Made by a program: the position numbers and the translations under genes
NCBI GenBank assembly: GCA_943912855.1
Contig: CALTVC010000008.1
Coordinates: 105,718 to 169,717, forward strand
DNA from: an uncultured Flavobacterium sp.
Lineage (GTDB): Bacteria > Bacteroidota > Bacteroidia > Flavobacteriales > Flavobacteriaceae
DNA length: 64,000 bases
Direction of reading: 5' to 3'
The notes under the pieces: model-generated
What the model was told of the DNA's origin: nothing
The model's database searches: none
What the model saw: only the letters and a program-made list of their open reading frames with translations
Shown: positions 7,800 through 16,333 of the stretch, piece by piece
How the letters are laid out: each line of letters begins with the position of its first letter
Position numbering within the stretch: the stretch's first letter is position 1

Positions 7800-9722
7800 A
7801 TGAAGTACCTTTTAGCGCTTGCTTTTTCACTATCGGTTTTTTGTATGTCGGCTTTCGGGCAGGATTACAAAAAGCACAAAGTGGCAAAAGGCGAAACCAT
7901 TACAAGTATCAGTAAAAAATACCTTGTAACCCCTCATGATATTTACCGCCTTAACCCCGATGCAAAAAACGGGCTTAAGCTAGACAGCGTATTGCTCATA
8001 CCTTCGGCTCCGGCAAAGACGTTGCCGGCAGGTACTACTGTAAAAGAGGCTTCTACCAAAGTAATTAATAAAGAACATACCGTAGCGACAGGCGAAACCC
8101 TGTTTAGCGTATCTAAAAAATACGGTGTTACCGTAGCCGACCTGGAAAAAGCAAATCCCGGGCATGGAAAAGATGGGCTTAAAGCTGGCGAAAAACTGGT
8201 TATTCCGGTAAAAGGTAGTGGTGTTGCCGCGCAGGCTAAGGAAGCTGAAAAGCAAATTGCCAAAAAACAGGAAACTGCCTATATGTACCATGTGGTAGAG
8301 CAGGGTGAAACCAAATACAGTATTTCTAAGAAGTTTGGCATGACGGTGCAGCTTTTGGAAGAAATGAACCCTGAGGTTAAAGATACACTTCCGCTGGGCT
8401 ACAAACTGAAGCTGGCTAAAAACGCGGTGCTTGAAAAAGCCAAAGAACCCGCTGTTGCCGATAGCGATAAACCAGCTAAAACTGATTATAAAGACTATAC
8501 CGTTCAGGCTAAAGAAACCCTGTACAGTCTTACCAAGCAAACCGGACTTACCGATGACGAACTTATAAAGCTGAACCCAGACCTTAAAGATGGGGTTAAA
8601 GAGGGGATGATTATTAAAGTGCCTTCGGGTACTGCTGCTCCTTTGCTAAATAAGGAGGTGGCTAATCTTTCGTCTTCACTGAAAAAAGACCAAGAGGCGA
8701 AGAAGCTTTCTTTACTACTACCGTTTAATATGTACAGGCTGGAGACCGATACCATAAAATCTAAACTACTGCGTACCGATAAGTTTCTTAACCTTACACT
8801 TGATTTTTATGCGGGTGCTATGGTTGCTGTAGATTCGGCACGTGCTATGGGGCTTCCGATTAATGTACAGGTGCTGGATGCGAAAGAAAACACCAAGACA
8901 TCTGACGTTGCTGCGCTAAAAAACAGTCTTACAGGGTCTGATGTTATTATAGGACCGTTCTTTCAGAACAATGCCGAAAGTACTGCCGCACTGTTCCCAA
9001 ATGCTGTGGTGGTATCGCCATTGGCTAAAGAAACAGGTACGGCGCATGATAATCTCTACTACAGCATCCCTACAGATGAAACTATGCGTACTGCGCTATA
9101 CGATTACCTGCAAAGTAAGGGAGGTAATGTAGTAGCTATCATTTCGAGTAAAAAGGTAAGCTCTCGTACGTTTATCAAAGCCAATTATCCTGATTTCAAA
9201 GTTCTGGAAGGTGATATTACCGGCGACGGCATACGTGCGTTGCTGGTTAAGGGTAAACGCAATTTTGTAATCCTGGACAGCGAAAACCTTGGTGCCATTA
9301 CCGGTGCGGTTAAACTGATAAGCGAGCAACAAAAGGAATTCGATATTCAGCTTGCTGTTGCCGAAAAGAACGACAAGTACGATAATGATGAGGTTTCATT
9401 AGATAAACTTATTAAGCTGAAATTGCTTTACCCGTCTATTACAAAAGATGTACAAAGCGGGCAACAGGCATTGTTTGCAAAGTTGTACCGCCAAAAGAAC
9501 GGAGCCAATCCGTCGCCATACGCTACACGTGGTTTTGATATTACTTTTGATATGATAGTGCGTATGTTCCAGCCCGACGAACTTAAGGCTGTTATGGGTA
9601 CCAAGGCTACGGAGCAGGTAGAGAACAAGTTTATGTACGTGCCACAAAATGGTGGTAACTACAATAAAGGTGTTTACATAATGCAGTACAACGAGGGCAA
9701 TACCGTAACCGAAGCACAATAA
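7800..9722 (+). CDS. Four LysM domains plus LivJ/LpoA-like domain
   Basis: A 640-residue secreted protein with a signal peptide (cleavage near residue 20). Four LysM domains follow at roughly 25-68, 93-136, 161-205 and 235-280, each with the pattern VxxGETxxSISKKY...L..xNP. From about 305 to 635 comes a type-1 periplasmic-binding fold (KLSLLLPFNMYRL ... LNLTLDFYAGAMVAVDSA ... SDVIIGPFFQNNAEST). This fold is shared by amino-acid ABC receptors and by LpoA, the outer-membrane activator of PBP1A. No ABC transporter genes are near, and the LysM array anchors it to the wall, so a peptidoglycan-sensing or regulating role is more likely than nutrient uptake. That is inference. Confidence 0.88.
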   Translation: MKYLLALAFSLSVFCMSAFGQDYKKHKVAKGETITSISKKYLVTPHDIYRLNPDAKNGLKLDSVLLIPSAPAKTLPAGTTVKEASTKVINKEHTVATGETLFSVSKKYGVTVADLEKANPGHGKDGLKAGEKLVIPVKGSGVAAQAKEAEKQIAKKQETAYMYHVVEQGETKYSISKKFGMTVQLLEEMNPEVKDTLPLGYKLKLAKNAVLEKAKEPAVADSDKPAKTDYKDYTVQAKETLYSLTKQTGLTDDELIKLNPDLKDGVKEGMIIKVPSGTAAPLLNKEVANLSSSLKKDQEAKKLSLLLPFNMYRLETDTIKSKLLRTDKFLNLTLDFYAGAMVAVDSARAMGLPINVQVLDAKENTKTSDVAALKNSLTGSDVIIGPFFQNNAESTAALFPNAVVVSPLAKETGTAHDNLYYSIPTDETMRTALYDYLQSKGGNVVAIISSKKVSSRTFIKANYPDFKVLEGDITGDGIRALLVKGKRNFVILDSENLGAITGAVKLISEQQKEFDIQLAVAEKNDKYDNDEVSLDKLIKLKLLYPSITKDVQSGQQALFAKLYRQKNGANPSPYATRGFDITFDMIVRMFQPDELKAVMGTKATEQVENKFMYVPQNGGNYNKGVYIMQYNEGNTVTEAQ

Positions 9723-9741
9723 AACAACACACACATAAAAA

Positions 9742-10143
9742 ATGGCAACATCTAAAGTAACTTACCTGGGCGATTTGCGCACGTCGTCTGTGCACCTGCA
9801 ATCAGGAACCGAAATATTATCTGACGCCCCTGTAGACAACAACGGCAGGGGAGAGGCTTTTTCTCCAACCGATACCGTAGCCAATGCGCTTGCAAGCTGT
9901 ATGCTTACTATTATGGGTATAAAAGCACGCGATATGGGCGTAGCGCTGGAAGGTACTACTGCCGAGGTAACAAAAATTATGGCTACTGAGCCACGCAGGA
10001 TTTCGGGTATTAAAATTGTGTTTGATTTTAAAAGCGATGCTGACGAAAAATCACGCACCATTTTAGAGCGCGCCGCCATGACCTGTCCGGTATACCATAG
10101 CCTGCACCCGGATATTGTAAAAGACATTACGTTTAACTGGTAA
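9742..10143 (+). CDS. OsmC-family thiol peroxidase-like protein
   Basis: A 133-residue OsmC/Ohr-family protein. The two family cysteines are present: LASCMLTIMG near residue 53 and MTCPVYHSLHPD near residue 113. They form the redox pair that reduces organic hydroperoxides in Ohr/OsmC proteins. The overall form, short with FSPTDTVANALASC, is that of the YhfA/OsmC-like subgroup. It lies 19 bases after the LysM-LivJ gene and 2 bases before the DUF3820 gene, so it is probably in one operon. Confidence 0.92.
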   Translation: MATSKVTYLGDLRTSSVHLQSGTEILSDAPVDNNGRGEAFSPTDTVANALASCMLTIMGIKARDMGVALEGTTAEVTKIMATEPRRISGIKIVFDFKSDADEKSRTILERAAMTCPVYHSLHPDIVKDITFNW

Positions 10144-10145
10144 GC

Positions 10146-10379
10146 ATGATAGAAAACCAGCAACAAGAACTTATAAAACTGGCACATGCCAAAATGCCCT
10201 TCGGTAAATACGAGGGGCGTTATATTTCTGACCTGCCCGAATATTATTTGGTGTGGTTTAAAAATAAAGGTTTTCCGAAAGGGAAGCTTGGTGAGCAACT
10301 TCAAATGGCATACGAACTTCAGCTAAATGGGCTTGAACCGATATTGCGAAACATTCGCGCGCAGTATCCTAAGCCTTAA
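10146..10379 (+). CDS. DUF3820 family small protein
   Basis: A 77-residue protein with the DUF3820 core MPFGKYEGRYISDLPEYYLVWF followed by KGFPKGKLGEQL; here the motif FGKYEGRYISDLPEYYL is the diagnostic part. Family members are small proteins of unknown function. The region resembles the start of exonuclease-associated quorum proteins in some annotations, but nothing here proves that. It starts 3 bases after the OsmC stop and is likely co-translated. Confidence 0.88.
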   Translation: MIENQQQELIKLAHAKMPFGKYEGRYISDLPEYYLVWFKNKGFPKGKLGEQLQMAYELQLNGLEPILRNIRAQYPKP

Positions 10380-10380
10380 T

Positions 10381-10470
10381 TAATGTAACAATTTAACAGT
10401 TATACGATGTAACAATTACAATTTGTTGCGTCTAATGCGGTGCGTTTTAAATTGTTGTATGCAGTAACCG
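10381..10470. repeat. Degenerate inverted short-repeat block before pyrG
   Basis: After the DUF3820 stop, the motif ATGTAACAATT occurs twice (about 10383 and 10407) and a reverse-oriented relative (AAATTGTTGTATG) at about 10449-10461. This is a weak member of the inverted short-repeat class seen more clearly at 14947, 26902, 33670 and 56226. No clear terminator stem is in its centre. Confidence 0.4.
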
Positions 10471-10509
10471 ATACATTGATTAATTACTTTCGCAGTCAAT
10501 TAATTTTCG

Positions 10510-10517
10510 TACTTTTG
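10510..10517 (+). promoter_or_regulatory. -7 promoter box of pyrG (TACTTTTG)
   Basis: An exact match to TAnnTTTG, followed by CCACG, 43 bases before the pyrG ATG. It implies a leader of about 35 bases. No clear -33 TTG at the usual spacing. Confidence 0.6.
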
Positions 10518-10560
10518 CCACGTTTTTTACTACGACAACAACACAACACGAGGAATTATA

Positions 10561-12177
10561 ATGAATCAGACAAAGTATATTTTTGTTACCGGAGGTGTTA
10601 CGAGCTCATTAGGAAAGGGCATCATAGCGGCTTCGCTGGGAAAACTATTGCAGGCCAGGGGTTACAGGACTACAATCCAGAAGTTTGACCCCTACATTAA
10701 TGTAGACCCGGGAACACTAAACCCATACGAGCACGGCGAATGTTATGTAACAGACGACGGCGCCGAAACTGACCTTGACCTTGGCCACTATGAGCGTTTC
10801 CTTAATGTGCCTACATCGCAGGCAAATAACGTAACTACAGGTAGGGTATACCTTTCGGTTATAGAAAAAGAACGTCGTGGCGAGTTTTTGGGTAAAACCG
10901 TACAGGTTGTCCCTCACATAACAAACGAAATTAAGGAGCGCATGCAGCTCCTGGGTAATAATGGAGAGTACGACATTGTTATTACCGAAATAGGTGGTAC
11001 GGTGGGTGACATTGAGTCGCTTCCGTACATTGAGTCGGTAAGGCAGCTGGTGTATGACCTTGGTGAGAATAACAGTATTGTTATCCACCTTACACTTGTG
11101 CCGTACCTTGCTGCGGCGGGCGAGCTTAAAACCAAGCCTACGCAACACTCGGTAAAAACACTAATGGAAAGCGGTATTAAAGCCGATATCCTGGTATGCC
11201 GTACAGAGCATGAGCTTTCGGCTGATTTAAGACAGAAGCTTGCAGCGTTTTGTAACGTTAAGAAAGAAGCAGTTATACAGTCTATAGACGCTTCTACCAT
11301 ATACGATGTACCTAACCTTATGCTTGAAGAAGGGTTAGACAAAGTAGCGCTTAAAAAACTGGATCTTCCGGAGAAAAATACCCCGGATCTGGCTCAGTGG
11401 AATGAGTTCTTATATAAGCTAAAGAACCCTAAGCATACGGTAAACATAGGCCTTGTAGGTAAATATGTAGAGCTTCAGGATTCTTATAAGTCGATACTAG
11501 AGGCGTTTATCCATGCGGGTGCTACGAACGAAACTAAAGTAAACGTAATTAGCGTACACTCAGAATATATTGACAAAGACAATGCTGCCGATAAACTTTC
11601 TGGATTAGATGGCATACTTGTTGCTCCGGGCTTTGGTGGCCGTGGCATTGAGGGTAAGATAGAAACCGTGCGTTACGCCCGCGAAAACAATGTGCCGTTC
11701 TTCGGTATTTGTTTGGGTATGCAAATGGCGGTTATAGAATTTGCCCGTAACGTTAAGGGGTGGAAAGATGCCAACTCTACAGAGATGAACGAGCACACTG
11801 CGTATCCTGTAATAAATATTATGGAGGAGCAGAAAACCATAACAGACAAAGGCGGAACTATGCGTCTTGGTGCCTGGAAATGTAACCTTACCGAAGGTAC
11901 GCTTGCAAGCAACATTTACCACGGACAAAACGAAATACTGGAGCGTCACCGTCACCGTTATGAGTTTAACGGCGCGTATCTTAACGAGCTTACCGAAGCA
12001 GGTCTTACCACATCGGGTGTAAACCCTGAAACAGGTCTTGTAGAGGTTATAGAGCTGCAAAGCCATCCGTTCTTCATAGGGGTGCAGTATCACCCAGAAT
12101 ATAAGAGTACGGTGGCTAATCCGCATCCGCTTTTTGTAAGTTTTGTAAAGGCTGCGGTACTTAAAAAGAATGCTTAG
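10561..12177 (+). CDS. pyrG: CTP synthase
   Basis: A 538-residue CTP synthase, the normal full length. It converts UTP, ATP and glutamine to CTP in the cytosol. The N-terminal synthetase domain opens with YIFVTGGVTSSLGKGI (P-loop) and has FDPYINVDPGTLNPYEHGE and GGTVGDIESLPYIE. The C-terminal class I glutamine amidotransferase domain has the Cys nucleophile in FFGICLGMQ and the His/Glu pair in QYHPEYKS. It has its own promoter and is followed by yidC after 45 bases, an order that is common in Flavobacteriia. Confidence 0.99.
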   Translation: MNQTKYIFVTGGVTSSLGKGIIAASLGKLLQARGYRTTIQKFDPYINVDPGTLNPYEHGECYVTDDGAETDLDLGHYERFLNVPTSQANNVTTGRVYLSVIEKERRGEFLGKTVQVVPHITNEIKERMQLLGNNGEYDIVITEIGGTVGDIESLPYIESVRQLVYDLGENNSIVIHLTLVPYLAAAGELKTKPTQHSVKTLMESGIKADILVCRTEHELSADLRQKLAAFCNVKKEAVIQSIDASTIYDVPNLMLEEGLDKVALKKLDLPEKNTPDLAQWNEFLYKLKNPKHTVNIGLVGKYVELQDSYKSILEAFIHAGATNETKVNVISVHSEYIDKDNAADKLSGLDGILVAPGFGGRGIEGKIETVRYARENNVPFFGICLGMQMAVIEFARNVKGWKDANSTEMNEHTAYPVINIMEEQKTITDKGGTMRLGAWKCNLTEGTLASNIYHGQNEILERHRHRYEFNGAYLNELTEAGLTTSGVNPETGLVEVIELQSHPFFIGVQYHPEYKSTVANPHPLFVSFVKAAVLKKNA

Positions 12178-12222
12178 CACTGTGCCTGACGAGCAGGCCG
12201 GTAGCTTCAACTATATGTAATA

Positions 12223-14118
12223 ATGGAAGAAAAAAAGTTAGACATTAAAACCCTTGTTGGTTTTGGTATTGTAATCCTGATGATTGGCTGGATGATGTTC
12301 AACAGTTCTAAGGAACAGCAGAAAGCAGCCGACACCAAAGCAAAACAGGAACAGGTAAACAAAGCTGAGGTAGAAAAACAAAACGCCCTGGAGGCTTCTA
12401 CCGCTGCTACAACGGCAAATGATTCGGTAAAAGTAGTGCAGCTAAAAGGTGCACTTGGCGCGTTTGCGTACAGTGCCGGGCTTCCGTCTGCAAAAGACAA
12501 CGTTACCGAAATTAAAAACGGCCTGGTTACCATTAAGGTTTCTAATAAAGGTGGTTACATTACCGACCTGGTACTGAATAACTTTAAGCCTTTCTCTAAA
12601 GATTCTAAAGAGCAGGTAGAGCTTATAAAAAATAACAATGCCGCGCTAAACCTTCAGTTTAAGACTAAAGACAACAGGCAGCTGAATACTAAAGACCTGT
12701 ATTTTGAGCCGGTTGTAACCAAAGAAGGCGAAAACCAGGTGCTTACCATGAGACTTAAGGCTGGTGAAAACCAGTTCCTGGAGTACCGTTATGTGCTAAA
12801 GCCTGAAGACTATATGCTTGATTTTTCTATCCGTACCCAGGGGCTTTCTCAGGTGGTAGATGGTTCAAAGCCTATGGATTTAGAATGGTCTATGAAAACG
12901 TACAGGAACGAGAAAAGCGCTTCTTACGAAAACCGTTATACTAACCTTGTGTACCTGTATGAAGGTGATAAGGATGATAAACTGGGCATGGGTAAAACCG
13001 ATGAGGAGAAAGTAGATGACGTAAAATATGTAGCGTTTAAGCAACACTTTTTTACATCGATACTGATTACCGATGAGCCTTTTAAAACAGCCGACCTTAC
13101 ATCGGAGAACCTTATTAAGGACGATAAGACTGATACCATATTTACCAAGAAGTTTACGGCTAAGATGCCACTTGCCTTTAAAGGTGGTGAGGTAAACTAC
13201 AACATGAACATGTACTATGGTCCGTCTGATTATAATATCCTTACAAGCGATAAGTACGAAGGTCAGCATCTGGATAGGATTATGCCACTTGGCTGGGGTA
13301 TCTTCGGGTGGATAAACCGTTATGTATTCATCCCTGTATTTGGTGTGCTTACAAGTTTTATTTCATCTTTCGGGGTGTGTATTATACTACTTACCATTTT
13401 GGTTAAGTTGCTTATGTCGCCGGTAACGTACAAGTCGTATGTATCGCAGGCAAAGATGAAGGTTATTAAACCTGAAATCAACGAAATCAACGAGAAGTAC
13501 GCTAAAGACCCAATGAAGAAACAGCAGGAAACCATGAAGCTGTATTCATCTGCAGGTGTTAACCCTATGGCGGGCTGTTTACCGGGACTTATGCAAATAC
13601 CGGTGTTCTACGCGTTGTTCCAGTTCTTCCCGTCGTATTTTGATTTAAGGCAAAAGAGCTTCCTTTGGGCAACCGACCTTTCGTCGTATGACATGGTGTT
13701 TCACTTGCCGTTTTACATTCCGTTTTACGGTAACCACATCAGTTTGTTCCCTATCCTTGCATCGGTAGCCATCTTCTTCTATATGAGGATGACCACAGGC
13801 GACCAGGCTATGAGCGCGCCACAACAGGAAGGCATGCCGGATATGAGCAAAGTAATGAGGATAATGATTTATATTTCTCCGGTAATGATGCTTATATTCT
13901 TTAACAGCTACGCATCGGGTCTGAGTTTGTATTACTTCATCTCTAACCTTATTACCATAGGTATTATGTATGTGATTAAAAACCACATTGTAAAAGAAGA
14001 TAAAATCCACGCGTTGATTCAGGCTAACAAAAGCAAGCCGAAAAAGCAGGGAGGCTTCTCTCGCAAAATGCAGGAAATGATGGAGCAGGCGCAGGAGCAG
14101 CAAAAAAATAAAAAGTAA
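12223..14118 (+). CDS. yidC: Membrane protein insertase YidC
   Basis: A 631-residue YidC/Oxa1-family insertase. It has an N-terminal membrane anchor (about 10-26), a Lys/Gln/Ala-rich linker, a large periplasmic domain (about 80-350) typical of the Gram-negative form, and the conserved insertase core from about 370 to 590 (ILVKLLMSPVTYKSYVSQAKM; NPMAGCLPGLMQIPVFYALF). The tail is Lys-rich, as expected for ribosome contact. It inserts inner-membrane proteins with or without SecYEG. A hairpin terminator follows directly. Confidence 0.99.
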   Translation: MEEKKLDIKTLVGFGIVILMIGWMMFNSSKEQQKAADTKAKQEQVNKAEVEKQNALEASTAATTANDSVKVVQLKGALGAFAYSAGLPSAKDNVTEIKNGLVTIKVSNKGGYITDLVLNNFKPFSKDSKEQVELIKNNNAALNLQFKTKDNRQLNTKDLYFEPVVTKEGENQVLTMRLKAGENQFLEYRYVLKPEDYMLDFSIRTQGLSQVVDGSKPMDLEWSMKTYRNEKSASYENRYTNLVYLYEGDKDDKLGMGKTDEEKVDDVKYVAFKQHFFTSILITDEPFKTADLTSENLIKDDKTDTIFTKKFTAKMPLAFKGGEVNYNMNMYYGPSDYNILTSDKYEGQHLDRIMPLGWGIFGWINRYVFIPVFGVLTSFISSFGVCIILLTILVKLLMSPVTYKSYVSQAKMKVIKPEINEINEKYAKDPMKKQQETMKLYSSAGVNPMAGCLPGLMQIPVFYALFQFFPSYFDLRQKSFLWATDLSSYDMVFHLPFYIPFYGNHISLFPILASVAIFFYMRMTTGDQAMSAPQQEGMPDMSKVMRIMIYISPVMMLIFFNSYASGLSLYYFISNLITIGIMYVIKNHIVKEDKIHALIQANKSKPKKQGGFSRKMQEMMEQAQEQQKNKK

Positions 14119-14130
14119 ATACAATATATA

Positions 14131-14157
14131 AAAGCACTCTTCGGGGTGCTTTTGTTT
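14131..14157 (+). terminator. Terminator after yidC, UUCG tetraloop
   Basis: A 9-bp stem (AAAGCACTC with GGGTGCTTT, one G-U pair) closed by a C(UUCG)G loop at 14140-14143, followed by TTTTG TTTT. A stable intrinsic terminator 13 bases after the yidC stop. Confidence 0.85.
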
Positions 14158-14244
14158 TACAGGCGTTTCGGCATAATTTTGGTATGCGGGTAAACAATAA
14201 TATTCTCTATTTTAGGTTTTTTAAAAAACAAAGCAATTAAAAAC

Positions 14245-14940
14245 ATGACTAAGACCGCATTTTTCGTAGTATCAGTATTTTGCGCATCGCTATCTTTTGC
14301 GCAACAGCCTAAGCAAAATCAAATGGATGCCCAGGGCAAGCGACACGGACAGTGGAAAGGTATGTATGAAGGTACTACGCATCCGCGCTACGAAGGTACT
14401 TTTGATCACGGAAAGGAAACCGGTACGTTTAAGTTTTATACCAATACAGATAAACCGCTTCTTAAGGCAACACGTGCATTTGCCAAAGATGGTTCGTGCC
14501 TAACTACTTTTTTCGATGAAAAGGGTGCCAAGGTAAGCGAAGGCCGTGAGGTAAACCATCAGCAGGATGGCGAGTGGAAATACTACCATAAAGGCGGTAC
14601 CAAGGTTATGTCGGTAGAGCTTTACAAAGAAGGGCAACTCAATGGTTTCAGGAAAGTATATTATGCTAACGGTGCCATTGCCGAAGAGTGCAATTACGTA
14701 AAAGGACAAAAGCAGGGCCTGTATAAAAAATACAATGAAAAGGGTATAGTGCTGGAGGAGTCGAATTTTATAGACGGTGTGTATAACGGTCCGGCGGTAT
14801 TCCGTGACGACTACGGAAACGTAGGTGCCGAAGGTGTTTTTAAGAATGACCTTAAAGTAGGCATCTGGAAAATATACGACGGTGGCAAACTCGTTAAAGA
14901 GGAAAACATGGACTTAAAAAGGAAATCACCACGTCAGTAA
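14245..14940 (+). CDS. Secreted YwqK/MORN-repeat protein
   Basis: A 231-residue protein with a signal peptide (MTKTAFFVVSVFCASLSFA) and about six MORN/YwqK-type repeats of the form G.W..Y...G....E..Y..G...G. Examples are HGQWKGMYEG, DGEWKYYHKGG, NGFRKVYYANG and VGIWKIYDGG. Databases often call such proteins the antitoxin of a YwqJK toxin system, but there is no toxin gene beside it and the protein is exported, so that name should not be read as function. It follows the yidC terminator and stands alone. Confidence 0.82.
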   Translation: MTKTAFFVVSVFCASLSFAQQPKQNQMDAQGKRHGQWKGMYEGTTHPRYEGTFDHGKETGTFKFYTNTDKPLLKATRAFAKDGSCLTTFFDEKGAKVSEGREVNHQQDGEWKYYHKGGTKVMSVELYKEGQLNGFRKVYYANGAIAEECNYVKGQKQGLYKKYNEKGIVLEESNFIDGVYNGPAVFRDDYGNVGAEGVFKNDLKVGIWKIYDGGKLVKEENMDLKRKSPRQ

Positions 14941-14946
14941 AAGTTA

Positions 14947-15003
14947 GCCACGAATTGCCCGAATTAACACTAATGAATTTGAGAAATTTGTGCAATTCGT
15001 GTC
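14947..15003. repeat. Inverted 9-bp repeat arms (CACGAATTG type)
   Basis: Left arm, units of about 9 bp: CACGAATTG, CCCGAATTA, ACACTAATG (14949-14975). The right arm (14984-15003) is the reverse complement of GACACGAATTGCACAAATTT. The two arms face each other with a short centre. The same GACACGAATT unit returns at 52444 and 52583. There is no U-tract, so a terminator role is not evident. Confidence 0.7.
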
Positions 15004-15030
15004 AAAAAAATATTGTAAACATTTTTGTTG

Positions 15031-15038
15031 TACCTTTG
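15031..15038 (+). promoter_or_regulatory. -7 promoter box of mnmA (TACCTTTG)
   Basis: An exact TAnnTTTG match 28 bases before the mnmA ATG. A TTG at 15013-15015 could serve as the -33 element, though the 15-base spacing is short. Confidence 0.6.
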
Positions 15039-15065
15039 TATCGAAATTTTTGAATGTATTTTTAA

Positions 15066-16253
15066 ATGAAACGTGTAGTAGTAGGCCTATCGGGCGGAGT
15101 AGACAGTAGTGTGGCGGCGTACCTGCTTAAAGAACAGGGATATGAGGTAATCGGTCTTTTTATGAAGAACTGGCACGATGATACCGTAACCATATCTAAC
15201 GAATGCCCGTGGCTGGAAGACAGCAACGACGCGCTTTTGGTTGCCGAAAAACTGGGAATACCATTCCAGACGGTAGATCTTAGCGAGCAATACAAAGAGC
15301 GTATTGTAGACTATATGTTTAACGAATACGAAAAAGGCCGTACGCCAAACCCGGATGTACTGTGCAACCGCGAAATTAAGTTTGACGTGTTCATGAAAAT
15401 AGCCCTGAGCCTGGGTGCTGATTATGTGGCTACGGGTCACTATTGCCGTAGGGATGTCCTCGAAAAAGACGGGCAGGAAGTATACAGGCTGCTTTCGGGC
15501 ATTGACAATAATAAAGACCAGTCGTACTTTTTGTGCCAGCTTTCACAGGAGCAATTAAGTAAGGCACTGTTCCCGATAGGGGAGCTTACAAAGCCCGAGG
15601 TTCGTGCTATAGCTGCCGAACAGGGATTGATTACCGCTGAGAAAAAAGACTCACAGGGGCTTTGCTTTATCGGTAAAGTTCGCCTGCCTGAATTCCTGCA
15701 ACAGCAACTTCAGCCTAAAGAGGGTATCATATACGAAGTAAACGCTGATTTGCCATTATACTCTGAAGCAGAACCTGAGTTTGCCAATGTTGAAGAACAA
15801 CTAGCTTTTGAAGCCAAAAACATAAGCTATAACCCTACAATGGCTAAAGTAGTGGGCAAACACCAAGGCGCACATTATTATACCATAGGCCAACGCAAAG
15901 GGCTAAATGTGGGCGGTACTAAAGAGGCGTTGTTTATCATTGCTACAGATGTGGAAACCAATGCCATTTATACCGGTCAGGGGCATAGCCACCCCGGCTT
16001 GTTCCGTAAGGCGCTGTACATACAAGAGAGTGAAATCCACTGGGTACGCGAAGACCTTGCCCTGAAAGACGGCGAAACCATGGCCGTTATGGTACGCATC
16101 CGTTACCGTCAGCCGTTGCAAAAAGCTACACTGCATAAGTTTGATAATGGTATGTACATAGCATTTGATGAACCGCAAAGTGCCATTACCGAAGGTCAGT
16201 TTGCCGCATGGCACATTAACGATGAGCTTATAGGTAGCGGGGTGATTTCTTAA
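15066..16253 (+). CDS. mnmA: tRNA-specific 2-thiouridylase MnmA
   Basis: A 395-residue enzyme that thiolates U34 of Glu, Gln and Lys tRNAs using persulfide sulfur and ATP. The N-terminal PP-loop is GLSGGVDSSVAAYLL. The two catalytic cysteines are in NPDVLCNREIKF (near residue 100) and DSQGLCFIGK (near 199). The C-terminal tRNA-binding part has YYTIGQRKGLNVGG. It is somewhat longer than the Escherichia coli enzyme because of an insert near residues 225-255. A second enzyme of the same wobble modification, MnmD, is in this window at 29428. Confidence 0.98.
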   Translation: MKRVVVGLSGGVDSSVAAYLLKEQGYEVIGLFMKNWHDDTVTISNECPWLEDSNDALLVAEKLGIPFQTVDLSEQYKERIVDYMFNEYEKGRTPNPDVLCNREIKFDVFMKIALSLGADYVATGHYCRRDVLEKDGQEVYRLLSGIDNNKDQSYFLCQLSQEQLSKALFPIGELTKPEVRAIAAEQGLITAEKKDSQGLCFIGKVRLPEFLQQQLQPKEGIIYEVNADLPLYSEAEPEFANVEEQLAFEAKNISYNPTMAKVVGKHQGAHYYTIGQRKGLNVGGTKEALFIIATDVETNAIYTGQGHSHPGLFRKALYIQESEIHWVREDLALKDGETMAVMVRIRYRQPLQKATLHKFDNGMYIAFDEPQSAITEGQFAAWHINDELIGSGVIS

Positions 16254-16276
16254 ATTGATTTCAACTTAAAACATAT

Positions 16277-16301
16277 AGTCGGCTTTATAGCCGACTTTTT
16301 T
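16277..16301 (+). terminator. Terminator after mnmA
   Basis: An 8-bp stem AGTCGGCT/AGCCGACT with a 4-base loop, followed by six T residues. It starts 24 bases after the mnmA stop. Confidence 0.85.
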
Positions 16302-16333
16302 ATAGTTTTACGTTAAACTTAAATCCGACCAAT

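Noticed and set aside
10440..10688. An 82-residue frame overlapping the start of pyrG
   Set aside because: It spans the pyrG promoter and runs out of frame into pyrG. No family or start signal supports it.
14245..14940. Antitoxin of a toxin-antitoxin pair (the common database label for YwqK-like proteins)
   Set aside because: There is no toxin gene next to it, and a signal peptide sends it out of the cytoplasm.
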